A stretch of DNA of 64,000 bases from Termitomyces sp. T153 (Eukaryota; Basidiomycota; Agaricomycetes; Agaricales; Lyophyllaceae). Of this stretch, positions 24,875 to 37,017 are shown one piece after another; position 1 is the stretch's first letter; each line of letters starts with the position of its first letter. The position numbers were made by a program, and so were the translations under genes. Below the pieces are notes generated by a model. It was not told the DNA's origin. It did no database searches and worked only from the letters and a program-made list of their open reading frames with translations. The DNA is taken from NCBI GenBank assembly GCA_018296165.2, contig JACKQL020000002.1, positions 2,108,001 through 2,172,000 of the forward strand, written 5' to 3'.

Positions 24875-26303
24875 GGTCACGAAGAGATATGAGGTCGGAC
24901 ACAAGTAGGTTATCAAAGCTTAAGTATCATCTGCCAGTGAGCACCTAGGCGCCAAATAACACGAGGCATGGATCGTGACCACCTCGCCAAGGATGTGGAT
25001 CATTAGAAGAATACTGGAAATGAAATATGGGCGCTCATGCTCAGATGAAGGCTAGATTGAGCACAACTTGTCATAGCTGCCCTTAGGTCTCTCAGAAGGA
25101 AGACCTTTTCTGCCCTGGGTCAACTCAATAGGAATAAGATGATACCTCAGTGCACCCGACTCAGAAGGTACTCCGAGCAACCGGGCAGCGATAGTACACT
25201 TGTCTCCATAGAGCCTGAAAAATTATGCAGCCGTGAGCCGTTAGGTGAAGAGATGCAGATGCATTCATTACAGGATGAATCGATCTGTTTGAATTGGGTC
25301 GATTGGCACCGAAACCCTACCGAACCGTGCTCGACAGGATTTAGGATAGCTATCGAGATTGGAGACTCTGGAGTACGGGAAAGAAGGAGCGATTAAGTAA
25401 GATTAAGTATACGTATTTCCATTTAATATTGGGTCAGTCATCGGTTTGTTGCCGACGATGGTTTCAAGAAACAGTGTCCTCTGGACTCGGAGACACTGTT
25501 TGGTCATCGGCCGCTCTCCAGGGCTGATCGGCGCTTCTGACTTCACGTCGGAGATATCCCTAGCCCTTTATAAGTATATTAGTCTGTTCCACACGGCGCT
25601 CATGAGCTTATACAGGCTTATAAGTTTTAACAGAGATGTGCGGATAACCCACCGACAAGTGAACGCGTGATCGTGTGGGATATACGGGTAGCGGGGCAAG
25701 CCAAACACATGTGGCGGGCCAATCGAAATGCAGGTGGCTGGTTGGCTGCGGGTTGTCACGACAATTGAGGCAAAATTTTGGGCAAATCTATCTTCCTGTC
25801 GTTGCTTTTGTGTTGCGAAATATGCCTCGTTATTTGACGTAAATAAGGTTAAATAGATATATTTAAATTCCTAATAGGTAGATATAGGAGGATGTGCTAC
25901 AATGTAGTATAGTTTCAAAGAATCATGCAAGCCACTCAGTCATCCAGACTGCATTGCAAGCACAAGCAAGAGGGAGCAACTAGAAGAGACAGGAATATTG
26001 TACTGGGCAAAGTGTTGTCTTCTGGGAGAGAGAAAAGGGGACTGTTCAGTGAGATTTTAAAGGTTGGGAATAAACACTAGCTGTTCAGTAAGATTTGGAC
26101 CAAAAATTGAAAGGTTGGGAATACTCACTAGATGACATGGGAAGGTGGCTTGGCATTTTTGAAAAGTCCACAGGATTAAAATGTTGATGCTTTTTAAAGA
26201 GCCACACATACATGTGATCCTGGGAGGATGGTAAACATGATCACAGGTCTGCAATCACAGGGTCACAAGTAGTTCATACATGTGATCATGACTTTTTTGG
26301 CTG
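24875..26303. other. Intergenic stretch before the repeat block
   Basis: About 1.4 kb upstream of the VIT/vWA gene with no supported gene. An 85-codon plus-strand frame at 25139-25396 has no recognisable features and is probably chance. From 25800 the DNA becomes AT-rich. A short imperfect direct repeat (CTGTTCAGTRAGATTT... followed by AAAGGTTGGGAATA) occurs near 26044-26072 and again near 26083-26123. This marks the edge of repeat-derived DNA. Confidence 0.5.
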
Positions 26304-26498
26304 TTAATTCAAAGCTGATGATTGAGGTGTGAGAGGCAAGATAGGGAGCAATGAAATGTAGAGAACTAAGAACTTTGATGAATGAGAGGGCTTAGTCAGG
26401 AAGGGTGGCCAAGCTTTGCAGGAAAGAATTTAGATTTTTTGAGTCCTAGGAGTTCTCAAGTACCAGCTTCCCAGAAGGGGGGGGCCAAAAACTCAAGC
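26304..26498 (-). repeat. Split direct repeat B2 of the Ngaro/PAT-like element
   Basis: Begins TTAATTCAAAGCTGATGA on the plus strand and ends ACTCAAGC. It is a clear direct copy of 26875-27068 with scattered mostly transition differences. In the minus-strand element it is the distal terminal repeat. Confidence 0.85.
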
Positions 26499-26596
26499 TA
26501 ACACAATGGACTAGTAATGTTTGAGTGTGTAAGTATTGTAGAATGGAATATGTGCTAAGTGCAAGTACATGAAATAGGGATGGTGGGAGGAGATAT

Positions 26597-26873
26597 AAAA
26601 TAACACATGATGTATTGTGGGTGTCTAATCTATTGGATCTGCAAGCACAGTGTGAGACAATGTAGATGACATGAAGGCTAATGACAAAAAGCTTACCTGT
26701 GAGTGCAGTGTGAGATAATAATGACATCACTGCTGCATTTCCAGATATATAGTACTTGTGAACAATGGAATGAGGAATAACAATGAGGGTGGCCAGGTTG
26801 TGATGAGTGAAAGGGAATGTGATCAGATCTTTGCCCAAATTAACCCTGTGCAATCCATCACATTGCCTGAACC
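26597..26873 (-). repeat. Split direct repeat A2 of the Ngaro/PAT-like element
   Basis: Direct copy of 46737-47014, sharing blocks such as ATTGTGGGTGTCTAATCTAT and AGTACTTGTGAACAATGGAA. It directly abuts repeat B1 at 26874/26875, as expected for split direct repeats. Confidence 0.85.
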
Positions 26874-26874
26874 A

Positions 26875-27068
26875 TTAATTCAAAGCTGATGACTGAGGTG
26901 CAGGAGGCAAGATAGGGAGTGATGCAATATAGAGAACTAAGAACTTGAATGAATGAGAGGGCTTAGTCAGGAAGGAGGGCCAAGCTTTGTGGAAAAGAAT
27001 TTAGATTTCTTGAGTCCTAAGAGTTCTCAAGTGCCAGCTCCCCAGAAGGAGGGGCTGAAAACTCAAGC
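26875..27068 (-). repeat. Split direct repeat B1 of the Ngaro/PAT-like element
   Basis: Direct copy of 26304-26498, starting TTAATTCAAAGC. It lies immediately 3' of the recombinase frame, whose stop falls at its edge, and is the first of the clustered 3' repeats. Confidence 0.85.
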
Positions 27069-27879
27069 CAAAGCCATGTAGTCCCATAGAGCTGGAGGTT
27101 CAAAAGGGACAAGGTGATTGTAAGCCATGTGAGGAAGAGAAGACAGATGAAGAATCCTAGCTGGGTCATTTTCTATATACAGCTTGTAAGAGTTGCTGTG
27201 CCAGTGGCCTAGCAGCTGTATCTCATAATCAGAATATCCAGCTGTGGCTGCTGCAGTGGCTGCTGCAGATGCTGCTCCCCAGTGGAAGCTGTGACTAGCA
27301 TAAATTTGAGGATTGATTCCTGCTCTGGATAGTGCTTCCCTGATAGTGCTGACAAAGTTTGTATAAGAAAGGGCTTTGCCATCTGCTTGTTCAAAAAGGG
27401 GGTCTGTTCCTTTGCAGGGGAGCTCCTCAAACAGTAACTTGAGTGCAGCAATGGGGCAGGTTGGGTGGCCTGGTGTGGCTGCAACAGTGATTGCAATTCC
27501 TTTTCTGAATAGGTTGGTCTTAGATGCAGGGAGTGTGAGGCATGCATGTGTGGCTTCTTTGAAGCTGGGTAGGAATTGAATGGAGTTCTGTGAGAAATTA
27601 AGGCTGGCATTAAATTTCCCACCCTTGCCCACTGTGAATTTGCCACTGTAGAGGAGGCCAGAGTAGGCAAGGCAACATGCTGTGTACACTGCTATATGTC
27701 TGGAGGTGATTCCAGGACTGAGCTGAGCAAGAAGGGCAGTGAGGACAGGGAGGGTGATAGGTTGTACTGGCCTACAGTTGCACTTGCTGTGATAATGTTT
27801 GATGCCTTGGATGAGGCACTGTATGAGAGGGGACTTGATAGCTGAGAATAGGAGGTTAGCATTGACATGGAGGGAGTGT
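27063..27879 (-). pseudogene. Tyrosine recombinase of the Ngaro/PAT-like element
   Basis: Integrase-like recombinase frame (27689-27063 open) that would insert circular cDNA. Box I reads YSGLLYSGKFTV, where family members usually have LLRSGEF, so the first catalytic Arg appears lost. Box II reads SHSFHWGAA, with His (codon 27282-27284) where HxxR requires Arg. LLGHWHSNSYKLYIE keeps the Tyr nucleophile. These Arg changes are what CpG transitions in CGN codons produce. Upstream sequence up to the insertion point at 27879 belongs to the same protein but is broken. Alternative Crypton origin is unlikely given the linked reverse transcriptase. Confidence 0.82.
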
Positions 27880-28946
27880 TGATGAGCCCCAGTTATTGCT
27901 GAGCACCAATTTCAGCATTTTTTTTGGCATTGCGGACTTAGCGGCAGCTGACTACTTTGTATTTGACACAAGTCACAACACTCAGCACATGGGACCAAGC
28001 CCGAGGGTTGGACCAAAGCATGAGACTCTAGCGACTACGAGACTTATTGAGCACGAGAAATATCACATGGAGTCTGGAACTTGGGCCTAGATCATCAAGG
28101 CCTAGACCCCCCCTAGCAATGATTCTTAGTGACCCTAGCGATCCTGGCAACAAAACAGCGTTCCAGATATGGACAAATTATCAGACACGTACCTTTTTAC
28201 TAGCAGTTTGTTTGCCGAGCTTACCCACATACTTGATCGGCATCTACGCTTCAGGTGTTGACATCAGACTTGTTTCTTTTGGTTTTATTAGCAACTAGGC
28301 ATCGCCAAGACTTCGCCTATGATGTTTCATTTAGTTACTAACTGATGCCTTGTATGCACCATAAGCACAGTGACAGATGCCATCACTAGTACTTATTTGT
28401 TTACTTTCACATAACTATACTTCGAAATGTATAAATACTGACTGTACATAGACACTAAAAAGAAAAAAACAGAGAACCCCCTTCAGAGTCAACTAGCTGC
28501 TCTCTCTCAAAGCCTACCAGCTTGAGATTTCACTTTGCCTTTCTTTCCCTTATTTCATTTTTGACTCCAGCTTAGTGATGAGCCTCCTCGACTTCGACTT
28601 TGACTTAGTTGGGTACCAACTATGGGTGCCTATTTATGTTAATTCGACTTAGCGACGCTAGCGACTCTGGCTAGTGACTAGTTCACATTTGTTCCCTGGT
28701 TTCAATCCTTCCCTTACCGTCTTCTCTCTCCCTACCCTCCTCACCACCATTATGATGACCTCAGCTGGTGATAGCAACTTCTTTCTACTTCACCCCACAT
28801 CTCAACTTTTGCTCTAGTTCTCTGGGACGGTTGCTGATTTGCCCTCAACTATTAACTTCCTACTGCCAGCTACCCTATCTAGTGACTAGTGTTAGGTCCT
28901 CTCTTTAGGTTTCCAGCATGGCACTAGGTGGCATAGGAGCACATCA
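27880..28946 (+). repeat. 5' LTR of the Ty3-like element
   Basis: 1067 bp, TG...CA, with short inverted ends TGATG/CATCA. It contains a TATA-like sequence near 28430 (GTATAAATAC) followed by the likely transcription start region. It is longer than the 3' LTR because the latter has lost about 120 bp. Differences from the 3' LTR are mainly C/T and G/A. Confidence 0.92.
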
Positions 28947-28949
28947 TTT

Positions 28950-28966
28950 TGGAGCCCACCACAAGG
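28950..28966 (+). promoter_or_regulatory. Probable tRNA primer-binding site of the Ty3-like element
   Basis: TGGAGCCCACCACAAGG begins 3 nt after the LTR. The leading TGG pairs with a tRNA 3' CCA. I cannot name the tRNA from the sequence alone. Confidence 0.5.
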
Positions 28967-29203
28967 GACTTTGAAGTTAACCATTCTGCCAGAAACCAGA
29001 GCTCAAGCAAAATGTTGCTTGGAAAACCTTGTTGAATCACCTCTGCCTTCATTTTTGACCCTCAGCATTCTTTGCCAGCAACCCACCCTTGACCTCTTGC
29101 CGACAAACTTGAAGCCGCTAAAAACCTTCGTGACATTAGCAATATCCTTGCCGATTTTCTGGGCGCCTTTATCAAGAGTTTCCTCGACGCACCACTTTCA
29201 CCT

Positions 29204-30550
29204 TTGACCCCGACAGATTCAATTTTTTTCCCAGAAGCCCAATCTATCCCTTCTTTACCAACTAACCCCCTTCCTTTGCTAAACCTGACAATTGCTAATA
29301 TGAACAACGACCCTGCCACTCGGCATGCTAGAATGCCGCCACACAATGACACAACTGCACCTAAATGGGATGAGAGTTGCCCTAGGGAACTCCCCCAATA
29401 CTTCAAGGAACTGGAATATCTCTTTGCTGACTGTGGCATTGCTGACAACATGCAGAAGAAGGAATATGTGGCTCGATACATCTCTTATGACATGGCAGAA
29501 ACCTGGCTTGGCTTACCTGATTTTGGCAACAACATTATTATTGGCAACAACACTCCTTGACCATACACTTACCAGGAATGGAAAGTGGCAGTGCTTAGGT
29601 TGTACCTTGGCACTGACGCTAGTGCTTGTTATAACCTTGGTGACCTGGAACGATTGATCAACCAGACATTCAACAGCAGTTTAGCGACTTTGGGAAGGTT
29701 CTCAGACTACTACAGGGACTTCCAATGTATTGCAAGATGGTTACTTGCTAACGGTAAACTCTATCATAATGAGGAATGTTGCTTGTTCCAACAAGGTATC
29801 CCTACATCACTATGGTCCAAAATCATTCGTCGCCTCGAAATCACTCTGCCTGACCACCATCCTGAGGACCCTTATGATGTTGAACAAGTTTTTGAAGGCG
29901 CCAAATGGGTTTTAAAAGGAATGGACACCTCAACGACCAAGACCAGCAATGGCACCAGTGGTATTCCTTTGCCATCGCCAATCATTAACGCACCAGCTGC
30001 CCCTTCACCTACACCAAAGTGAGAAACTTTGGAACTAACAACTACCACAGCGATAGTCAGCGCTTTGGAACATTTGGAAGCTCTTTTGACCAATGGTAAT
30101 GCCCAACCTTGCCAACAGTTTGCTAACAGCACTTGCCACTTTTATGGTGAAATTGGTCACACCATGGTCCAAGGCACATGTATGAAACTGGAACAAATGA
30201 TTCAACAGGGTAAGGTCTGTCGGAATGCCGAAGGAAAGATTATTTTACCATCAGGTGCTATGATCCCTAATTATTTTGGCAAGCAACTATACATGGAACG
30301 CATTGAGGAATGGCACTGGCTTAACCCAGGACAAATTGTTACTAGCAGACTCTCTTCCAATGCTAACCCAGACCCCAAGCAAGTGGCTATGCAGCAGTCA
30401 CTAATCCATGCGGTAATGCAACAGAATGTCACCATGGGCTGAGCGCTAAGCAAGGAAGAATGGATCAAGGCTTTGGAACGTGAACTCTTTGCACTCAGGC
30501 AAAATGGTGAAAAGTTTGATGGCGTACAAGTTCTCTGTGCAGCTTATTGA
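29204..30550 (+). pseudogene. Gag region of the Ty3-like element
   Basis: One reading frame interrupted by in-frame TGA codons at 29558, 30020, 30440 and 30548. It encodes a capsid-like helical domain (WDESCPRELPQYFKELEYLF, ARYISYDMAETWLGL, FSDYYRDFQCIARWL). A zinc knuckle near 30135-30185 reads CHFYGEIGHTMVQGTC, with Tyr where the second Cys should be. The frame then continues into the protease region without a shift. All stops fit CGA-to-TGA changes. Inactive. Confidence 0.8.
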
Positions 30551-32320
30551 CCAGCAAATGTTGCCCCAAAGGCAACACCAATGGCAACCCCCTTGACTAG
30601 TGACACCTTGGTGACTTCATCCCCTCCCAATTCGACTCCAGCTCCTGCCACTAAGCCTGCCAACATAGGCAAAGCACCTGAACATACTGTCGCTAACAAA
30701 CAACCACCCATCACTAAGGAACCTGTTGCTCAGCCTCCCATCCATCTGTTTTCTAGCATCCCTAGTCGCTATGCCCCCCCTGCTAACAGGAATTTCGCTG
30801 CTCCCGACAGAACTAACGACGACGCATATCGAACTATGCCACCCATTTATGACATTGAGCAATCCAAGGCAGTTTTTGAATGGGTCTTAAGCACCAAGGT
30901 TACAGTATTGGTTGGCAAACTTTGCTCAGTATCACAGGACATTAGGAATCAGTTTAGGACAGCGGTTACGCCCAAACAACTGGTAGGTGCTAGTGCTAAT
31001 ACAGTACAGGACCCCAGCAACATTTTCAAAGATATTTTGCTGACGTTCACTATTGAAGAACCCCAGTTTTTGCTTGGATCCAATGCCAATACCACTAACA
31101 GACTTACCTCTGACAAGGCACCATTTGCTTCTGTCGACCCTGTCAAAGCTTATATTGATTTGCTACCCCATGGAGAAGAGCCTGTTGTGCTCACTGTTGC
31201 TAAGGATTCCCAGTCACTGCATACTGTAATAATGCTGATCAACAACAAAGAGGAAGTGGAATGCATTCACAACAGTGGTTCTCAGATAATTTCGATGTCT
31301 GCAGAAATTGCCAGTGACATTGGGCTATCTTACGACCCCAACATTGTGTTAAATATGCAGAGCGCCAATGGTACCATGGATCAATCACTAGGACTTGCTC
31401 GCAACATACCCTGCACTATTGGCAACATAATGGTTTATCTCCAAATCCACGTTTTATGGTCTCCCACCTATGACATTCTACTCAGATGCCCCTTTGATGT
31501 ATTAACGCAAAGTATGGTCAACACACTTAGCGATGTTGAAACCACCATAACAATCACAGACCCCAATACTGGCCAACGGCGCACTATCCCTACCTTTCCA
31601 CGTGGCGAATCCAAAAGAAACAACTGCCAAAATGTTCACTTCGAAACAGAGGCACCCCATTGCTTTCATTGCCAAAGGCATTGAAGAAGATAGCAACATA
31701 GTGATCATTATCAGCTATGACCATTCAACTGGTCTAGTGACTTGTATAGCTTCTTGTGACTTGGACAAAGACATTTTACTTACCAATTCTGACACACAGA
31801 CTAATCCTACACTAGCATACCTTTACACTACAGCTAGTGACATTTCCGATTTGTCCCTTCCACCTCGTTCTTATCTTGTTTCTACTGATACATCTAACCC
31901 CTTGATTCTTGGACAGACTTTACCACTTGATACATGCGTTACAGACACTACCCCCACCTACGTTAACATTCCATTCCCCGCTCAATATGTCGCTAACAAG
32001 CCCCCTAAGTGAAAAGGAGTACAGGTCAAGAAGAAGTACAAGCCCGTTGCAATGAAAACCAAACCAGTCACCAGCCACGTTAGCGAGGACTTTCAAATTG
32101 AGCACCAGATTATTGGCGATCCACTAGCAACAATCCCTCCGCTTAATCCAAATCTGCCACCTTTTGTCCTGACAAAGTGATTCACTAGCAAGCGACAAGC
32201 AAAACTGGTTAAGGACCACGACACAGGGTTCCTCACTAGCGACGAAATCAATGTATTAGTCAACATGGTCGCCAAACAGGAAAAAGCTTTTGCTTGGAAA
32301 GATTCCAAATGAGGAAGCTT
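30551..32320 (+). pseudogene. Retropepsin region of the Ty3-like element
   Basis: Pro-rich linker followed by an aspartic protease fold. The active-site motif reads IHNSGSQI, with AAC at 31271-31273 where D-S/T-G is required. AEIASDIGLSYDP and YDILLRCPFDVL are the expected flanking elements. Near 31605 the coding frame moves by one base (after TFPRG, then NPKETT), either an indel or a former programmed shift. Beyond this, TGA stops occur at 32010, 32178 and 32310. Inactive. Confidence 0.8.
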
Positions 32321-33860
32321 GTGCCCCAACTTCTTCCCACCAGTATGCATACCAACAATTCTGCATGTACCATGGGTCCAGCACAATTGCCCCATACCCC
32401 CAGGGCTAGAAAAGGAAGTATGCAAGATTATTCACGACAAGATTAGCTCTGGCGTCTACAAACCTTCAAACTCCGCTTACTGCTCGCAATGGTTTTGTGT
32501 TCTCAAGAAAAATGCTAAACTCAGGATTGTGCACAGTCTCAAGCCGCTAAACCATGTCACCATCTGCCATTCTGGAGTACCACCTTTTCCAGATCATGTT
32601 GCAGAATCTTTCGCTGGATGCATCTGTGGCGCCACTCTTGATCTCTACATTGGCTATGATGAGCAACTTATTGACCCAGCATCACGTGACTTAATGACAT
32701 TCCAGACTCCATTTGGTGCCCTTTGCTTAGTGACCTTGCCAATGGGATGGACCAACTCTGTGCCTATATTTCATGATGACATTACCTTTATTTTGCAGCC
32801 AGAGATCCTCCATAACATGCTTAGCTTTATTGATGATGTTGGTGCTAAAGAACCCAAGGACTGGAAGATTGTTAATGGTAAACCCGCTAAGCATCCTGCT
32901 AACTCAAACATTTGCCTAGCGCTATGGGAGTTCTTTGAACTTCTCAACAGGATTCTCCAGCGGATGAAATACTGTGGTGGAACCTTCTCAGGTCACAAGC
33001 TCATTCTCTGTGCCCCTACATTCAAGATTCTAGGCCATGTCTGCACTCCTAGCGGTCAAATGCCTGACAAAAGTTGCCTAGCGCTAATCGAGCAATGGGG
33101 TCCTTGCAAGTCATTATTGGAAGTCTAAACCTTTCTGGGTACCGTCAGGGTACTAAGGATTTTTGTCAAGAACTTTGCCCATTGAGCCAACAGCCTAATG
33201 AAACTTACTTGTGTTGGCATCCCCTTTGAGTATGGCCCAGATCAAATAAATGCTCAATGGGACCTCGTGAAAGCTTTACAAGATGCTAAGCCCCTTGTTC
33301 CTATCGATTATGAATCGCCTGACCCTGTCATCTTAGCAGTGGATATGTCATACATAGCGGTTGGATATTACCTCTGTTAGTGCACTAGTGATAATCACAA
33401 GGAATGCCACTACAACTGCTTTGGGTTGATCATGCTAAACGACAGAGAAGCCCGATTCAGCCAGCCCAAGTTGGAACTCTATGGTCTTTATTGAGCGCTA
33501 CAAGCTTTATGGATGTACCTTATTGGTGTCAGGAACCTTATCATCAAAGTCGATGCTCGCTACATTAAGGGTATGCTTCAGAACCCTGACATCCAGCCTT
33601 CCGCTAGCATGAACCGCTGGATCATGGTGATTTTGATGTTTCACTTTGAGCTGGTTCACGTTAAGGGAACTTTCCACAGTCCTGATGGTCTCTCGCGACG
33701 CCTGCCACAGCCTGGCAACCCTCCAGTTGATGATAGTGACAACTCTGTCTATGAGGATTGGATTGATTGCTTGCATGGGTTCGTCCATCAAGTCCAGTTA
33801 CTGCTGCTGCTACTTTGCCAAGTTTCCACAGCCTCCCATTGCCTACCTCCCTTGGTCTAG
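32320..33860 (+). pseudogene. Reverse transcriptase and RNase H of the Ty3-like element
   Basis: The RT palm motifs are clear: AYCSQWFCVLKKN, LRIVHSLKPLN, ATLDLYIGYDEQLID, TLPMGWTNSVPIF, and the catalytic box SFIDDVGAK near 32825-32850, which keeps both Asp. RNase H follows: VILAVDMSYIAVGYYL near 33330, KLELYGLY near 33470, VDARYIKGML near 33550, ending HSPDGLSRR near 33700. Stops at about 33126 (TAA), 33185, 33378 and 33493 break it. Confidence 0.88.
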
Positions 33861-35400
33861 TACAATTATTTGCATCCTTTAGCGACTTTCGCCAGTGGCA
33901 CTGACACTCTCCCACGAGTAGCAACCAGCAATGATATACTACCTCTCTGAGAAGATGGTGCCACTTCTTATAGCAACGTACCTCGCAGTGCCAAAGCTAT
34001 TGCCAGTGATGCTCATGTACTTTTAGTCGAGAAATGGCTTCATGATCTTGTCAGACCCAAAGGCCTTAGCAACAAAGACTATGCCACGTTTGTTTGCTAC
34101 GCCTCTATGTTCTTTGTTATGGGAGGCAAACTGTGGCAAAGAAATCAAGATGGCGCTCACAAGCTGTTTGTTCCCACCACTAGTCACTTACAAGTCTTGA
34201 AGGCTATGCACAATGACTTGGGACATAGAGGCCTTTTTGCTACTCAATCTGCCCTTCTAGAATGATTTTGGTGGCCTCAAGTTAGCACTGATATTGTGTG
34301 GTACCTTCGGACTTGCCATCTCTGCCAGATACATCAGACGACCAAGGTTCTCATTCTGCCAACTGTCGCTATGCTAGTGCCCTTGTTCAGCAAGATATAC
34401 GTTGACACCATGTTCATGCTGCCCTCCAATAAGTTCAAATACATCATTCAAGGACGTTGTTTGCTGACTCATTACCCCAAGTTTTGGATGCTTGCCAGAG
34501 AGAACACCAAAGCCATTGCTAAGTGGCTGTATGAGGATGTCATTTGTCGTTGGGGAGCGCTTAGCGAAATTGTTACCAACAATGGACCCCCAATCCTAAG
34601 GGCAGTTACCTACTTGGCAAAGAAGTATAACTTGCACCACATCCAGATCTCTGGTTACAATAAGCATGCTAATGGAATAGTCAAGCGGCCTCATTTTGAT
34701 GTTTGCCAAGCCCTCTTCAAAGCGGTTGATGGTGATCAGTCTAGGTGGAGTACCGCTACTTACTCAGTCTTTTGGTCAGAACATGTTACAGTGCACAAGC
34801 AAATGAGTTGCTCCTCTTATTTCGTAACAACTGGTACCCACCCTCTCCTGCTTGCCGACATAGTAGAAGCAACATATCTGCAACCACTGCCAAACTCGCT
34901 GTTGTTGACAACTGACCTCATAGCCTGCCAAGCAATTGACCTTCAGCACTGCCAAGAAGATCTAGACCGCCTTTACAGCTAAGTTTTTAGTGCTCGTTGC
35001 TTAGCAGCCATTCACTTTGAGACAGAACACGCCACTACGATTTGCAATTACAATTTCAAAACAGGTGACCTTGTACTGATGAGGAATACTAGAATCGAGG
35101 TAATGCATAACAAAAAGATGAAACCTCGTTACCTAGGACCACTAGTGGTAATCTCTCGCAACTGTGGAGGTGCTCACATTGTTTGTGAATTAGATGGCTC
35201 TGTACTACATCGCCCCGTTGCTGCCTTTCGCCTAGTCCCCTATTTTGCTAGAGAACACATAACAGTGCCTAGCAACACTTCCAACATTGACACCCCTTGA
35301 CTCAGGGAACTGGAGCAGACTAAACTCGTCGACGACAATGACACTGGCAACATCACCAATGAAGAAGAAAACTACCTTTCGCTAAGCCTTAGTGACTTAT
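33861..35400 (+). pseudogene. Integrase of the Ty3-like element
   Basis: The HHCC zinc domain is partly visible near 34200-34330 (LGHRGLFATQ..., CHLCQIHQTTK). The DDE core follows: VDTMFM keeps Asp; VTNNGPP has Asn (AAC 34578-34580) in place of the second Asp; ANGIVKRPHFDV has Lys (AAG 34683-34685) in place of Glu. The C-terminal module near 35080-35240 (RYLGPLVVISR, AFRLVPYFAR) resembles the SH3-like integrase tail. Two of three catalytic residues lost, both by changes consistent with CpG transitions. Confidence 0.87.
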
Positions 35401-35643
35401 CTTGACTCTGCTTCGTTTCTTATTGTGCCAACCCCCCTATTATCCAGGAAACTATCATGAATACATTAAGTCCTTTTGTTTTTGCTATTCTTTCATTGTT
35501 GTTACATTGGTTAAGAAGCCTTTCACAGACCCATTACTTTACATTCCTTCCTTGTTTCAATGCTGTGCTGGGCCCTTCTGTTACCAGCACTCGGCACATC
35601 TCTAGAGGTAATTCGCCATAATGACCTACTGAGCATTTGCCTT

Positions 35644-35648
35644 CATGC
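35644..35648. repeat. Target-site duplication CATGC (left)
   Basis: CATGC directly before the inner LTR element and repeated exactly at 41952-41956 directly after it. This proves insertion by an integrase with a 5-bp stagger. Confidence 0.93.
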
Positions 35649-36804
35649 TGTCAGGTTCTGCTGACCTCGGGGGCTCAGCTGCACTGGGCGAGTCCTTACT
35701 AGGCGGGCGTGATCCCCTTGCACTGGTAACCAAACACTCAAAGACGTTCCGGGCACTGATGGCTTGTGCGGATAGTTGGTGGGATGTGATCTGGATGGAT
35801 CCGGGGAGGTCCAGAGAAGTCGGATTGCAAGAAAACGAGACGGTCTTGGCGGGGTTCAGGCAGAAGACCGTATGGGAGATTTGCAGAAGCAAAGGAGTAG
35901 GCGGCTGTGTGATCAATGGGAACAGAGCCGGGGTTTGATGGGAGATCATTTGGAGTTGATGAAGTCTGGGACCGGGTGAAGAGCGAGGTTCAGACCTGGT
36001 GAAGGAGTGTCGGGGTTCGTAATCATAATTGCGGAGTTTGTGAGGTTGTTTAGGTTGACGAGGGCTTGGGCACAATGGCCAGATGGAGTCACCGAGACAG
36101 CGTCAGACGAAATGGGATGGGGTTGATATGGAACAAGAGTAGATTCAAGTAGAAATACAAAATGGTAACGAGAATAATAGCAAAATGGAGACAAGACAAG
36201 ACCAGGAGACTGAGATAAGACCAGGAGACTGAGAGTAAGGAGAACAAGACACAAAACGCGAAACACAAAACACAAAACACAAAAAGGAAACAATCAGACC
36301 ATAGGTAACGTTAAGCAATATCAAGACTAGAGTACGAAGAGCTACTTGATGGCTTATATACTGACTACCAGAGAACTTTGGGGTACGTCGGCTGCAACGG
36401 CAGGGCTTGGCGGAGCTTGATGGAGTGGGCGGGTGTTGGTTGCGATCGAGGATCGGGCCACGCTGATACGTTGATGGAATCATTGGGGAACGTGGGTTGC
36501 CCCGAGGTTGTTGTGATACTCCGGAATGGGTCAGAGGAACCAGGGTGTTGAGTTGATGATGGGTGGCAAAGATTGGGAACAGCTGGGATGGTTCTCGGGG
36601 TTCGGGAGATCCAGGGTAAGTGTCAGTGGCTGCGGGGAAGGCGTTGAAGTTGGCCAGGGGGCCGTCGGAGTTAGCTGGGGAGGCGTCGGAGTTAGCCGAA
36701 ATAGGCGCGGGGCATGGGCGGAAGTTTGGCGGAGCGTCGGGGGTTTTTTGGGGGTTAGGGGATTGATGGACAATGTGCGGGGGTTCAGGGGACGGGTCGT
36801 GACA
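35649..36804 (-). repeat. 3' LTR of the inner element
   Basis: 1156 bp. On the minus strand it starts TGTCACGACCC and ends CCTGACA. It is the same length as the other LTR. By eye I count on the order of 15-20 differences, nearly all transitions and clustered near the two ends, so insertion was fairly recent. Confidence 0.93.
36354..36361 (-). promoter_or_regulatory. TATA box of the inner element LTR
   Basis: Minus strand AGTATATAAGCC. The same site is at 41501-41508 in the other LTR. It lies about 30 nt before the segment complementary to the primer-binding site, so transcripts would start at or near that segment. Confidence 0.6.
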
Positions 36805-36817
36805 TCACCCCTCCTTC
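36805..36817 (-). promoter_or_regulatory. Polypurine tract of the inner element
   Basis: On the minus strand GAAGGAGGGGTGA runs directly into the LTR start TGTCACGACCC. No equally good tract abuts the other LTR, which sets the element orientation as minus. Confidence 0.75.
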
Positions 36818-37017
36818 AGTGTCAAGACCCTTCGAGACGCGGGGGGCAGGGCGGGGATTGGCGGGGCGTGGGAGTCAAAGCCAAGCAATATTGATCAATC
36901 TGCAGCAAGTGATAGCGGCGTGGGAGACAAAGTCAAAGCGTGGCCGCCGCTTCGTCAGGGTTCTCCTCAATCAATTAAAAGCTTTGGACGTACCCCAGAA
37001 TTTCTCAAATTTTGTCA

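Noticed and set aside
25139..25396. 85-codon plus-strand frame in the region before the repeats
   Set aside because: No recognisable domain, no good start context or intron structure, and length within chance expectation.
27063..27689. Crypton-type DNA transposon interpretation of the recombinase
   Set aside because: The recombinase is co-oriented with a DIRS-type RT and RNase H once the inserted element is removed, and the split direct repeats enclose both.
35645..35938. Short frames repeated at 35645-35938 and 40795-41085, and similar pairs
   Set aside because: They are simply copies within the two LTRs; LTRs of this type are not expected to code.
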